From JANPPS01 sp965246925 (GTDB lineage Bacteria; Pseudomonadota; Alphaproteobacteria; Acetobacterales; Acetobacteraceae), in NCBI GenBank assembly GCA_965246925.1, contig OZ251994.1, positions 1,922,001-1,986,000 on the forward strand: DNA of 64,000 nucleotides. The letters are read 5' to 3'. This document shows, piece after piece, positions 32,806 to 41,303 of this stretch. The notes beneath the pieces are model-generated. The model made no database searches. It saw only the letters and a list, made by a program, of their open reading frames with translations, and was not told the DNA's origin. The translations under genes and the position numbers were made by a program. How positions within the stretch are numbered: the first letter of the stretch is position 1; each line of letters opens with the position of its first letter.

Positions 32806-33996
32806 CTAAGCTGTTACCTTCGGCTTCAACGGCCCCGCATCCGTCGTCATGAACGAGCCTCCGCCCGTCATCAGGCTCGGGCTTTGTGGTGGTGCCCGGC
32901 GGGCCTCGGCATGCGGCGCTAAGTTCAGGTGCGGGAAAAGCAATTCCGCCACACGGTAGCTCTCCTCCAGGTGCGGATAGCCGGACGCGATTACCGTATC
33001 GATGCCCAGCGCCTGATATTCCCGTATCCGCGCCGCCACCGTCGCCGGATCACCGACCAGCGCCGTGCCGGCCCCGCCGCGCACCAATCCCACCCCCGCC
33101 CACAGGTTCGGCGAGACCTCCAGCCGCTCGCGCGAGCCGCCATGCAGCGCGCTCATCCGCCGCTGCCCCTCGCTATCGCTCTCGGACGCCAGCTTCTTCT
33201 GCGCCACCGCGATCGTCTCATCTGAAAGATGGCTGATCAGCCGGCGCGCCGCGTCCCAAGCCTCCCCCTCCGTCTCCCGCACGATCAGGTGCAGGCGGAT
33301 GCCGTAGCGCAAGGTCCGGCCGTGCGCGGCCGCCCGGGTGCGGATGTCGTTGACTTTGTCCGCCACCGCCGTCGGCGGCTCGCCCCAGGTCAGATACGTA
33401 TCCGCATGCGCCGCCGCCAGCGCGTGCCCGGCCGGGGACGATCCGCCGAAATACACCGGAGGCGAGGGCGTTTGCACCGGGGGAAACAGCAAGCGACCGC
33501 CGCGGGAGGACAGGTACTGCCCCTCGAACTCCACTCGCTCACCCGCCATCATGCCGCGCCAAATCTGCATGAACTCGGCCGCCTGCGCGTAACGCTCGTC
33601 ATGCCCCAGCGTGAGCCCGTCCCCTGCCAGATCAGCCGGGTTTCCCCCGCAAACCAGATTGACCATCGTCCGCCCGCCGCCCAGCCGGTCCAGCGCCGCG
33701 TATTGCCGCGCCGCCTCGCCCGGCAGGGTCAGGCCGGGCCGCAAAGCCACCAAGAACCGCAGCCGCTCCGTAAACGGCAACAGACCCGCCGCCGTCACCA
33801 GCGCATCGTCGCACGCGACGCCGGTCGGCAGCAGCACGCCGTGATAGCCGAGCTGATCCACCGCCTGCGCGATTTGCCGCAAGTACCGGTGATCCACTGG
33901 TCGGCCGCCCTCGGCCGACCCCAAATAGCGCCCATCCCCACCCGTTGGCAGGAACCAAAGCATCTCGATCGGCGCGCCCGGCGTGTGTGCGCTCAT
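32806..33996 (-). CDS. ssuD: FMNH2-dependent alkanesulfonate monooxygenase SsuD
   Basis: 396 aa from ATG 33996 (longer upstream frame is antisense to ssuA and rejected). It oxidises alkanesulfonates to aldehyde and sulfite using FMNH2. LWFLPTGGDGRYLG, QLGYHGVLLPTGVACDDALV and PPVYFGGSSPAGHALAA are typical SsuD segments of the bacterial luciferase-like barrel. It is last in the ssuCB-ssuA-ssuD operon. No ssuE-type FMN reductase is in the window. Confidence 0.93.
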   Translation of the reverse strand: MSAHTPGAPIEMLWFLPTGGDGRYLGSAEGGRPVDHRYLRQIAQAVDQLGYHGVLLPTGVACDDALVTAAGLLPFTERLRFLVALRPGLTLPGEAARQYAALDRLGGGRTMVNLVCGGNPADLAGDGLTLGHDERYAQAAEFMQIWRGMMAGERVEFEGQYLSSRGGRLLFPPVQTPSPPVYFGGSSPAGHALAAAHADTYLTWGEPPTAVADKVNDIRTRAAAHGRTLRYGIRLHLIVRETEGEAWDAARRLISHLSDETIAVAQKKLASESDSEGQRRMSALHGGSRERLEVSPNLWAGVGLVRGGAGTALVGDPATVAARIREYQALGIDTVIASGYPHLEESYRVAELLFPHLNLAPHAEARRAPPQSPSLMTGGGSFMTTDAGPLKPKVTA

Positions 33997-34007
33997 TCCA
34001 GCTCTCC

Positions 34008-34910
34008 CTAGGCCCTGGCCGTCCAAACGGCCTTCGATACGTCGATATTCGTCGGCAAAACTCGTAGCGCCGCGAACGCGTCGGCGGTGGCCTGCTGCTG
34101 CGCAACGATGCCCGGGCTCATCGCCTCCACGGCATAGACACCCCGCGGCGCCGCCACCCGCTGCGCCGCGATCGGCACCCCCGTCACCGCCGCCATCGTT
34201 TCCGCCAGCTCTTCCGGATGCGCCGCCGCCCACGCCGCCGCGGCGTTGATCGCGCCCAGCAAAGTCTGCACCGTGCCCGGTGCGCGCTCCGTGAACGCAC
34301 GGCTTGCCAAGAAGAACTGGTTGCTCGGAACTCCCGTGACGAGCACCCGGGTCGTGGGCTCCAACTCCGCCACGGCATAGAACGGGTCCCACACGCACCA
34401 GGCGTCCAGCGCCCCGGTGCGGAACGCAGCACCCGCGTCGGGCGGCTGCAGGTTCACGTGCTGCAGATCAGCCGGCTTCATCCCCGCCGATCTCAGCACC
34501 TGCAGCATCATGTTATGCGCGCTCGACCCCTTGGTGAACGCCACCCGCTTGCCGCGCAAATCCGCCACGCCCTGCGCCGGGCTGTCCCGCGGCACCAGCA
34601 GCGCCTGGTTCCGCCCCGCGATCGGCTGCGCGCCGACATACAGCAGATCCGCTCCCGCCGCCTGCGCGAACAGCGGTGGCGTATCCCCGGTCGCCCCGAA
34701 GTCGATCGCCCCGGCATTTAACGCTTCCAGCAGCGGCGGCCCGGACGGAAACTCCACCCAGTCAACCGCTATCAGCCCGTCAAGCCGTTTCTGCTGCCGG
34801 AGCAACACCAAGGAGCCGTTCTTCTGGTAGCCGATCCGCACCCGTTCCGCCGCCCGCGCCACGACTGGTAGCGCCGCCAGACCCAGCCCCAACGCCCGCC
34901 GCGTGATCAT
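34008..34910 (-). CDS. ssuA: Aliphatic sulfonate-binding periplasmic protein SsuA
   Basis: 300 aa. Sec/Tat-like signal MITRRALGLGLAALPVVARA, then RIGYQKNGSLVLLRQQKRLD, FGATGDTPPLFAQAAGADLL and DAWCVWDPFYAVAE, the SsuA family motifs. It delivers sulfonates to the SsuCB transporter. Start overlaps the ssuCB stop (ATGA), and ssuD follows 11 bp later. Confidence 0.93.
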   Translation of the reverse strand: MITRRALGLGLAALPVVARAAERVRIGYQKNGSLVLLRQQKRLDGLIAVDWVEFPSGPPLLEALNAGAIDFGATGDTPPLFAQAAGADLLYVGAQPIAGRNQALLVPRDSPAQGVADLRGKRVAFTKGSSAHNMMLQVLRSAGMKPADLQHVNLQPPDAGAAFRTGALDAWCVWDPFYAVAELEPTTRVLVTGVPSNQFFLASRAFTERAPGTVQTLLGAINAAAAWAAAHPEELAETMAAVTGVPIAAQRVAAPRGVYAVEAMSPGIVAQQQATADAFAALRVLPTNIDVSKAVWTARA

Positions 34911-36436
34911 GCCATCTCTCCCACACCCAACCGCTCCAGCAGCAGCGCCCGTAAACCGGCAAACCCGGCGCTGGCCCGGTCCCGCGGACGCCCGGCGGTG
35001 TTCGGCACATCCAGCACGATCCGCCCGCCATCCAGCACCAGTAGCCGGTCCGCCAGCGCCACCGCCTCATCCACGTCATGCGTCACCAGCAGCGTCGCCG
35101 GGCGGTGCCGCGCCCATAGCTGCAACACCAGCGCGTGCATGCGCAGCCGCGTCAGGGCGTCCAGCGCCGCAAACGGCTCATCCAGCAGCAGCAAGCCGGG
35201 CTCCCGCACCAGCGCCCGCGCCAGCGCCACCCGCTGCGCCTCGCCGCCCGACAGCGTGGACGGCCAAGCATGCACCCGGTGCGCCAGCCCTACTTCCGCC
35301 AGCGCCGCCTCGGCCTGCGCCCGCGCGTCCACCAGCCCCAGCGCCACATTCCGCCAAACATTCTGCCACGGCAGCAGCAGCGGCTGTTGAAACACGGCCG
35401 CGACCGGCTGCGGTAAAGACACCACCGCGTTCTCCGGTACCGGATCCAGCGCCGCCAGGGTGCGCAGCAGTGTCGTCTTGCCCGATCCGCTCGCCCCCAG
35501 CAGCGCCACGAACTCCCCGGGCCGGATGTCCAGGTTCAACCGGTCCAGCACCGGACGCCCCGCGCCAAACTGCCGGGTCAGGTTCCGCACCCGGGCACCG
35601 CCAAAATTATCAAAATGCGCGTCCATCACCGCGCCCCCACCGGACGCCAAGCGAGCCACCGCCGCTCCAGCCCCCCGCACCAGGCTATCGGTCCCGAGCC
35701 CCAACAGCGCATACAGCACCAGCCCGACCAGGATCACATCCGTGCGCAGGAAATCCCGCGCATCGTTAATTAGATACCCGATCCCGGCCTGCGCATTGAT
35801 CTGCTCCGCCACCACCAAAGACAGCCACGCCACCGATACGCTCTGCCGCAACCCGACCAGCGCGCTCGGTAACGCGCCAGGCAGCACGACCTGCCGGATC
35901 AACCCGGCGCGGGACAGTCCGAACACCCGGCCCATCTCGGCGAGCCGAGGCTCGCCGCCGCGTATCCCAGCATACAGGTTGAGGTAAACCGGAAACGCCG
36001 ATCCCAGCGCCACCAGCGCCACCTTCGGCGCCTCGCCGATGCCTAGCCAAAGGATGAACAGCGGCACCAACGCCAAAAAGGGTAGCGTGCGCAGCGCCTG
36101 CACCGGCGCGTCCACCAGCTCCTCCCCCACCCGCGACAACCCGGCCCACAACGCCAGCCCGGCGCCCGCAGCAAGCCCAATGCTCAGCCCGGCCGCCACC
36201 CGCCCCAGCGACACCGCCAAATGCCACGGCAACTCACCCGAAACCAGCAACCCCCACCCGGCCGCCAAGATTTGCACCGGCGACGCCAGCACGCGGGGAG
36301 AGACGAGCCCCGCCGAGGCTGCCCCCTGCCACACCAACACCAACACCAGCAGCGAGATATACCGTCCGCCGGGCACGACCGGGCGAAACCGGAACCGGGC
36401 GGGAGCGTGGGCACGGACCAGCGATGTGGCGGACAT
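34907..36436 (-). CDS. SsuC-SsuB fusion: sulfonate ABC permease with ATPase domain
   Basis: 509 aa from ATG 36436 (GAGG upstream; the frame extends 15 codons further). Residues 1-265 are an SsuC-type permease with the EAA-loop region (GRVFGLSRAGLIRQVVLPGA, LPSALVGLRQSVSVAWLSLV). Residues 275-509 are an SsuB ATPase: GASGSGKTT (Walker A), Q-loop QQPLLLPW, LSGGEAQRVALARAL signature and LLLLDEPFAALD. These are separate genes in E. coli. An in-frame ATG at 35626, preceded by a G-rich stretch, could still start a free SsuB. Confidence 0.9.
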   Translation of the reverse strand: MSATSLVRAHAPARFRFRPVVPGGRYISLLVLVLVWQGAASAGLVSPRVLASPVQILAAGWGLLVSGELPWHLAVSLGRVAAGLSIGLAAGAGLALWAGLSRVGEELVDAPVQALRTLPFLALVPLFILWLGIGEAPKVALVALGSAFPVYLNLYAGIRGGEPRLAEMGRVFGLSRAGLIRQVVLPGALPSALVGLRQSVSVAWLSLVVAEQINAQAGIGYLINDARDFLRTDVILVGLVLYALLGLGTDSLVRGAGAAVARLASGGGAVMDAHFDNFGGARVRNLTRQFGAGRPVLDRLNLDIRPGEFVALLGASGSGKTTLLRTLAALDPVPENAVVSLPQPVAAVFQQPLLLPWQNVWRNVALGLVDARAQAEAALAEVGLAHRVHAWPSTLSGGEAQRVALARALVREPGLLLLDEPFAALDALTRLRMHALVLQLWARHRPATLLVTHDVDEAVALADRLLVLDGGRIVLDVPNTAGRPRDRASAGFAGLRALLLERLGVGEMA

Positions 36437-36610
36437 CAGAACCTCGGCAATCGACCCCCAAAACCTGGCCGCGCCGCGCACTCACCTCAACAGGACACTT
36501 CCGCAAAGAAACCCAGGGCGGCAGCATGCCCATTCCCATCCCGAGTACGCCGCAGCACAGCATTTCCCAAACCAGGCGATTCCGTCCGGACAAGCTGGCG
36601 ACGGCCGCAA

Positions 36611-37102
36611 TCAGTCCTCTTCCACCGCCCGCCGGTCCCGGAACGACCGCGCAGGCAACGGAAAGGCCGTCGTGCTCTTCATCGTCTCCATGCTGAACCG
36701 GCTGGTCACGTTTTTCAGCGGCACCCGCTTCACCAGCCGCTTATAGAATGCATCGAACTCCGCCATGTCGGGCACCGCGACCCGCAGCATGTAGTCCACC
36801 TCCCCAGCCATGCGGTAGGCGTCCATCACCTCCGGCATACCCTGCAAACAGGCCGCAAAGCCGGTCATCCACGCCTCTGTATGCTCGGGCGCCTCGATCG
36901 CCACGAACACGATCAGCCCCACCCCGATCGTCTGCGGGTCCAGCAGCGCGACCCGGCGCGTGATCACCCCCGCCGCCTCCAGCTTCTGCACCCGCTTCCA
37001 CACCGGCGTCGGGCTCAGCCCCACCTGGTCGGCCAGCTGCGCCATCGCCAGCGTCGAATCTCCCTGCAGCAACCCCAGCAGCTTGCGATCGATCTCATCC
37101 AT
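36611..37102 (-). CDS. Lrp/AsnC family transcriptional regulator
   Basis: 163 aa from ATG 37102. N-terminal HTH (DEIDRKLLGLLQGDSTLAMA, QVGLSPTPVWKRVQKLEAAG) followed by the RAM/AsnC ligand domain (IVFVAIEAPEHTEAWMTGF, AYRMAGEVDYMLRVAVPDM). It lies upstream of ssuCB on the same strand, 174 bp away, and 35 bp from the divergent pirin gene. Its target is not known; the pirin gene is the nearest candidate. Confidence 0.9.
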   Translation of the reverse strand: MDEIDRKLLGLLQGDSTLAMAQLADQVGLSPTPVWKRVQKLEAAGVITRRVALLDPQTIGVGLIVFVAIEAPEHTEAWMTGFAACLQGMPEVMDAYRMAGEVDYMLRVAVPDMAEFDAFYKRLVKRVPLKNVTSRFSMETMKSTTAFPLPARSFRDRRAVEED

Positions 37103-37137
37103 ACCGACCTCTATAGCCACAACCCCACGAGGCATCC

Positions 37138-38028
37138 ATGAGCCTGACCGGCGACGCGTCCGAGCCCACCTCCGTCGAAACCGTCATCGTCCCCGGCGCC
37201 CGCGACCTCGGCGGGTTCGAGGTGCGGCGCGCGCTGCCGAGCGAACAGCGGCAAATGGTCGGCCCGTTCGTGTTCTTCGACCATGTCGGCCCGGCCATCT
37301 TCCACGCCGGGCGCGGCCTGGACGTGCGGCCGCATCCACATATCGGCCTCGCCACCGTCACCTACCTGTTGGACGGCTCGATCCTGCACCGGGACAGCCT
37401 CGGCACCGTCCAATCGATCGAGCCCGGCGCCGTCAACTGGATGACCGCCGGGCGCGGCATCGTGCATTCCGAGCGCACCGCCGCCGAACTCCGCACGTCG
37501 GGTCAGCGCCTCTATGGCATCCAAACCTGGGTCGCGCTGCCGCAAGCCGACGAGGAGACCGCCCCCGCCTTCACCCACGTCTCCCGCGCCGACCTCCCGG
37601 AACTGCATGCCGAGGGCAAGCACCTCCGCCTGATCGCCGGCAGCCTTTTCGGCCAGACCGCGCCCGTTCCCACCTTCAGCCCCATGTTCTACGCCGACGC
37701 TGCGCTGGACCCTGGCGCCACGCTGCCTTTAGACGACGACTACATCGAACGCGCCGCCTACATCCTGGAGGGCGCGGTGGAGATCGCCGGCATCACGCAC
37801 CAAGCCGGCCGCCTTCTGGTGTTCCGCCCCGGCGACCGCGTAACCCTCAATGCCACGACCGCCACCCGCTTGGTGATCCTGGGCGGCGACGCCATGGACG
37901 GCCCCCGCCACGTCTGGTGGAACCTCGTCAGCAGCCGCCGCGACCGGATCGAGCAGGCGAAAAAAGACTGGCGCGAGAATCGCTTTGCCCGCGTAGAAGG
38001 CGATGACGAGTTCATCCCCCTTCCGTAG
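37138..38028 (+). CDS. Pirin family protein
   Basis: 296 aa bicupin. The N-terminal metal site is visible: HPHIGLATVTYLLDG, HRDSLG and IVHSERT supply His and Glu ligands for iron. FVFFDHVGPA and GIQTWVALP are conserved pirin segments. Pirins act as redox-sensing cofactors or quercetinase-like enzymes. It is divergent from the Lrp gene with a 35-bp shared gap. Confidence 0.92.
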   Translation: MSLTGDASEPTSVETVIVPGARDLGGFEVRRALPSEQRQMVGPFVFFDHVGPAIFHAGRGLDVRPHPHIGLATVTYLLDGSILHRDSLGTVQSIEPGAVNWMTAGRGIVHSERTAAELRTSGQRLYGIQTWVALPQADEETAPAFTHVSRADLPELHAEGKHLRLIAGSLFGQTAPVPTFSPMFYADAALDPGATLPLDDDYIERAAYILEGAVEIAGITHQAGRLLVFRPGDRVTLNATTATRLVILGGDAMDGPRHVWWNLVSSRRDRIEQAKKDWRENRFARVEGDDEFIPLP

Positions 38029-38055
38029 CGGGCCACTAGCCGGCCAGAGGCGAAA

Positions 38056-38769
38056 ATGACTGAAGCGATCCTAACCCGGATAAGAGCCCTCCAGTCCAAG
38101 ACCACCGACCGCGGCTGCACCGAGCAGGAAGCGCTCTCCGCCGCACGGAAAGTCGCCGAGCTATTGGACCGCCACGGCCTAACCGAGGCCGAGCTAACCC
38201 GGCAGGAAAACCCCTGCATTCGCCAGGACCTCCGCACCGGACGCGCCCGCCCCGGCCCATACGACGCATGCGGTCCATACGTTGCCGCTTATTTCGATGT
38301 TCGCACCTGGCTGGAGCATGACGCCGAGGGTACTCTACATCACGTCTTCTATGGCCTCCCGCCCGACGTCGAGGCCGCAATCTACCTCATGCACCTCATC
38401 GCTCACGCGTTCGAAACCGAGGCCAATCTGTTCCGCAACGGTCCTGGCTATCTGAAAGGCCGTGGCAATGGCCGCCGCATCCTACACACTTCGTTCATGC
38501 TCGGCCTCTCACGCGGCATTTGCACCAAGCTCGACACCATGCTGGCGGAGCGCAACCAGACCCGCGCCGCCAGCCAATCCCTCATTGTCGCGAAATCGCA
38601 CGTGATCGAAGCCGGACTTTCCAAACTAGGCATCCGCTTCCGCACCCGCTCAGCCGCCCCCCGCCGCGTCAACAGCGAAGCCTTCACCAGGGGCGAAACA
38701 GCCGGAACTCAGTTCAACATCAAGCCCGGCCTCTCCTCCCCCTCTCCCTCCGGCAGAGGGCCGGGGTGA
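38056..38769 (+). CDS. DUF2786/DUF7168-like protein with repeat-derived C-terminus
   Basis: 237 aa. N-terminal DUF2786-like helical part (ILTRIRALQSKTTDRGCTEQ, EALSAARKVAELLDRHGLTE) and a DUF7168-like second half (FYGLPPDVEAAIYLMHLIAH). This domain pair is of unknown function and is often seen in phages and plasmids. The last residues (LSSPSPSGRGPG) and the stop codon are supplied by a palindromic repeat (38738-38777), so the original C-terminus has been replaced or extended. Confidence 0.75.
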   Translation: MTEAILTRIRALQSKTTDRGCTEQEALSAARKVAELLDRHGLTEAELTRQENPCIRQDLRTGRARPGPYDACGPYVAAYFDVRTWLEHDAEGTLHHVFYGLPPDVEAAIYLMHLIAHAFETEANLFRNGPGYLKGRGNGRRILHTSFMLGLSRGICTKLDTMLAERNQTRAASQSLIVAKSHVIEAGLSKLGIRFRTRSAAPRRVNSEAFTRGETAGTQFNIKPGLSSPSPSGRGPG

Positions 38770-38777
38770 GGGTGGGG
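38738..38777. repeat. Dispersed GC-rich palindromic (REP-like) element, copy 1
   Basis: Core CCCTCTCCCTCCGGCAGAGG followed by GCCGGGGTGAGGG. The stem is formed by CCCTCT/AGAGGG. Other copies lie at 49259-49296 and as an inverted pair at 55767-55909. This copy encodes the C-terminal tail and TGA stop of the DUF2786 protein. Confidence 0.8.
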
Positions 38778-38848
38778 CCACAGGGACCAACCAAGGCCAT
38801 CAAGTGCCAGGCCGGGAATAAGTGAAACCATACACAAACCAAAGTGCC

Positions 38849-40126
38849 TCAAGCCCCCTCCAACCGCACCCCGCGCCGAACCCGGAAATCCCCCACATCA
38901 CTCACGCACCGGAACTGCACTCCAAACTGTAGCTCCGCCAGCGTAAACGACAATGCAACCTCCCCAGCCCGGCACGGCGCGTCCACCAGCACCCGCCCTT
39001 CCGGCCCCACACACACCTCGAGCCGCCCCAGCACCACATCCGAATTGGCCTCTACCTCGAACACCACCCGGTAAGCCCCCGCCTTCAACGGCGCATACGG
39101 CCCATAGAACACCATTCCACCCTCGCCCGGCGGCACCACGATCCAGCCATCCACCACCGCAAACCTCGGTAAGATCACCATCCGTTGCAGCCGCTCCGGC
39201 CACGCTCGCTCATACGCCCGCGCCAGCACCGCCTCGATCCCCGCCCGGTCCGGCGCAGCACCGTTGCGTCGGCCCTCGATCCACCAAATGAACGAATCAT
39301 CCGGGTGATCCCGCGCCACAATCAGCCGCTCCGTTTGCGACCACTCCGCGTCAACCTCGTTTGGATCGAACGGCAGCATCCGCCCGGTGCGCGGGTCTCG
39401 GCAGAGCCAAATCCCCGCCTCCTTAGCAACATCGAACCCGGCCAGCAGCATCATCTCCCGGATCTCCGGCACCGTCAGCTCGATCGTATGCTCCGGATGA
39501 CTCCAGGTGATCCGCTCCGTGATGGCCCGGTTCGGGCTATCGACCACCAGCGTGCCGCCGCGCCGGATGGTTCGTGCCGCCTCGATCATGAAGCCCGCGA
39601 CCTCGTCCGCCCACAGATGCTCCATATTCTGGCCCGAGAACATGAGATCGCAGCTCGCATCCCCCACCGCCTCCATATTCCCCGCCGTATTGGCGATCCA
39701 CGTCACGTTGGCCGGCAGCCCCTCGGGCTTAGCCGTGTAGAACTCGATCCCCCAATGCTCCCGCACCGGCCCATAGCATTGTGTGACCCACTCGAAATAC
39801 CAAAGCCCGGCACACCCCGCACTCAACAACCGCTCCGCCCCGGCCGGCATTTGACGTAGCAGCGCGCCGCGCGACTGATGCAGCAGCCCGTTCACATCGA
39901 CCGGCGGCGGCGGTGCCTGCACGAGGTATGGGACCAGCACCGGGATTTGCACCGGCACCATCATCGGCATGACGATCGGCATCTGCACCGGATAAGGCGA
40001 AGCCACCGGACGCGCCTGCAGCGCCGCCAGCCCCTGATCGATCCCATCCAGCCGCGCCGACAAACCGCTAAGCCCCAGAACGGACCGCAGCACCAACGCA
40101 ACCGGCTTGAAAATAATGCGCCTCAT
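38849..40126 (-). CDS. Class I SAM-dependent methyltransferase with Pro-rich N-terminal region
   Basis: 425 aa from ATG 40126. Residues 1-80 hold a hydrophobic-Pro-rich stretch (MPIVMPMMVPVQIPVLVPYL) that looks like a linker or membrane-associated segment. The middle is a Methyltransf_11-like domain: AGLWYFEWVTQCYG, ASCDLMFSGQNMEHLWADEV and IRRGGTLVVDSPNRAITERI. The C-terminal third is a beta-rich accessory domain (GGMVFYGPYAPLKAGAYRVV). The glycine-rich SAM motif is weak. Surface glycan or lipid methylation is a guess. Confidence 0.65.
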   Translation of the reverse strand: MRRIIFKPVALVLRSVLGLSGLSARLDGIDQGLAALQARPVASPYPVQMPIVMPMMVPVQIPVLVPYLVQAPPPPVDVNGLLHQSRGALLRQMPAGAERLLSAGCAGLWYFEWVTQCYGPVREHWGIEFYTAKPEGLPANVTWIANTAGNMEAVGDASCDLMFSGQNMEHLWADEVAGFMIEAARTIRRGGTLVVDSPNRAITERITWSHPEHTIELTVPEIREMMLLAGFDVAKEAGIWLCRDPRTGRMLPFDPNEVDAEWSQTERLIVARDHPDDSFIWWIEGRRNGAAPDRAGIEAVLARAYERAWPERLQRMVILPRFAVVDGWIVVPPGEGGMVFYGPYAPLKAGAYRVVFEVEANSDVVLGRLEVCVGPEGRVLVDAPCRAGEVALSFTLAELQFGVQFRCVSDVGDFRVRRGVRLEGA

Positions 40127-40192
40127 GGATGGATCATTCAAAATGGGAGAGAACCAAGCGCCGGTGTCAAAGCAGGCCGACGTCGGTTGGGT

Positions 40193-40510
40193 CAGCCACC
40201 GACGCGGCCGCAACACTCGAGCTACCGAAACGTTGGCCCAGCTGATCGAAACCGACGATCAGCAGATCATGGTGGGCGACCTTATGATGCTGGAACTCTT
40301 GCAAGGGGCCCTCCGGGTCGTTCCCATGCTGAAGGGCCAGCTCACCCCCAAGCCGCATCCGGTGACGCCTGCGCGCAAAAAGGCTTTACAGTTTGCAGAG
40401 CCATTAACCTGATCATCGTCACATTCTGAATCGCCCATGGCCATACTCTGTTGCACGAGGTTCGCGCCTTCGATGCCATGGCCGAACATCTTGGCTTGAT
40501 CAAGGCCTAA
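40193..40510 (+). pseudogene. VapC-like PIN toxin pseudogene
   Basis: Three fragments of a VapC/PIN protein remain. TLAQLIETDDQQIMVGDLMM and LELLQGA are in one frame, followed by a frameshift. GFTVCRAINLIIVTF is in a second frame and ends at a TGA where intact homologues carry Cys. IAHGHTLLHEVRAFDAMAEH and LGLIKA then follow in the same frame to TAA 40508-40510. The N-terminal catalytic Asp segment is missing and no VapB antitoxin is seen. It is a decayed toxin of a type II toxin-antitoxin system. Confidence 0.7.
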
Positions 40511-40539
40511 TGCCTTAACCGGACAGCATAGCCCTACTT

Positions 40540-40986
40540 CTATCCGCACTTTTGCGTTTTAGCCCAGGCAGTCAGCCCCTCATCGGGAAGGCTGGGCGGG
40601 GGTGTGAGGATGCAGATGACGTGCGCCTCATCCACCAGTCCAACCACTACACGATTTCCCACGACGACCTCCTCCGACAGTTCACCACCCGGCACGCGCA
40701 CCCGAAGCGGCCCACTATCGGAGCCTAGGGCCGTCGCGGTGATGACCCGGGGATCCGGCAACGCGCCTGCCATCGAGGGCGAGTTGCGGATACCAAAGAG
40801 CCCACCACTGTCCCGTTCCACCTTGACGACGCGGGCGGCCATGAATCGCGAGGGCAGACGGTCTGCCGCCCCTTGCCACTGCAAGAGTCCAGTCCGCAGT
40901 GGCATTGTCACGTCGGCAACTCCGTTATTGTTTTGCGCAATCGACCCTCGGTCCGTCAGTATGACGACCAAGCTACCGAGTAACAT
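40540..40986 (-). CDS. Hypothetical exported protein
   Basis: 148 aa from ATG 40986; the frame extends to 41055. The start looks like a signal peptide (MLLGSLVVILTDRGSIAQ). The body has FMAARVVKVERDSGGLFGIR and LRVRVPGGELSEEVVVGNRV, a beta-rich pattern possibly of OB or barwin-like type. No family recognised. It lies beside the VapC pseudogene. Confidence 0.4.
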   Translation of the reverse strand: MLLGSLVVILTDRGSIAQNNNGVADVTMPLRTGLLQWQGAADRLPSRFMAARVVKVERDSGGLFGIRNSPSMAGALPDPRVITATALGSDSGPLRVRVPGGELSEEVVVGNRVVVGLVDEAHVICILTPPPSLPDEGLTAWAKTQKCG

Positions 40987-41303
40987 GCCTGATATCCGTG
41001 CCCTCAAAACCCGCCCCGATTCAAGCCTAGGCTCCAGCCGAGCCGGGGGATCCACGCTTCTTTAAAGGAGCGGGCCTGGGTTGCTGTAGCTTGTTACACG
41101 GTTAGCCGAAGCGCTAGTAGCATCAACGAACAACCATGTCTGACAAAGGTCACCCCGGAACCACGACTTCCATAATAGCCACCCTCAGAAACATTCACCA
41201 ACACCTCTCGTCAAGCTTGGCCAAGGCGGGAGCCGTCTTTTTGGCCGACCAGAGCTGCGCCCATGTGAGCACGAGGCCAGCCCCTGGTTTTGGGTGGCAC
41301 CGC
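40987..41303. other. Intergenic region between divergent genes
   Basis: 317 bp with no supported gene. The frame of the downstream lipoprotein extends back to 41136, but the extra 56 residues lack a plausible start. A promoter for the lipoprotein gene is probably here; no clear -35/-10 pair was identified. Confidence 0.3.

Noticed and set aside
33997..34398. N-terminal extension of the SsuD frame
   Set aside because: Antisense-like low-complexity sequence overlapping ssuA in another frame; SsuD homology begins at ATG 33996.
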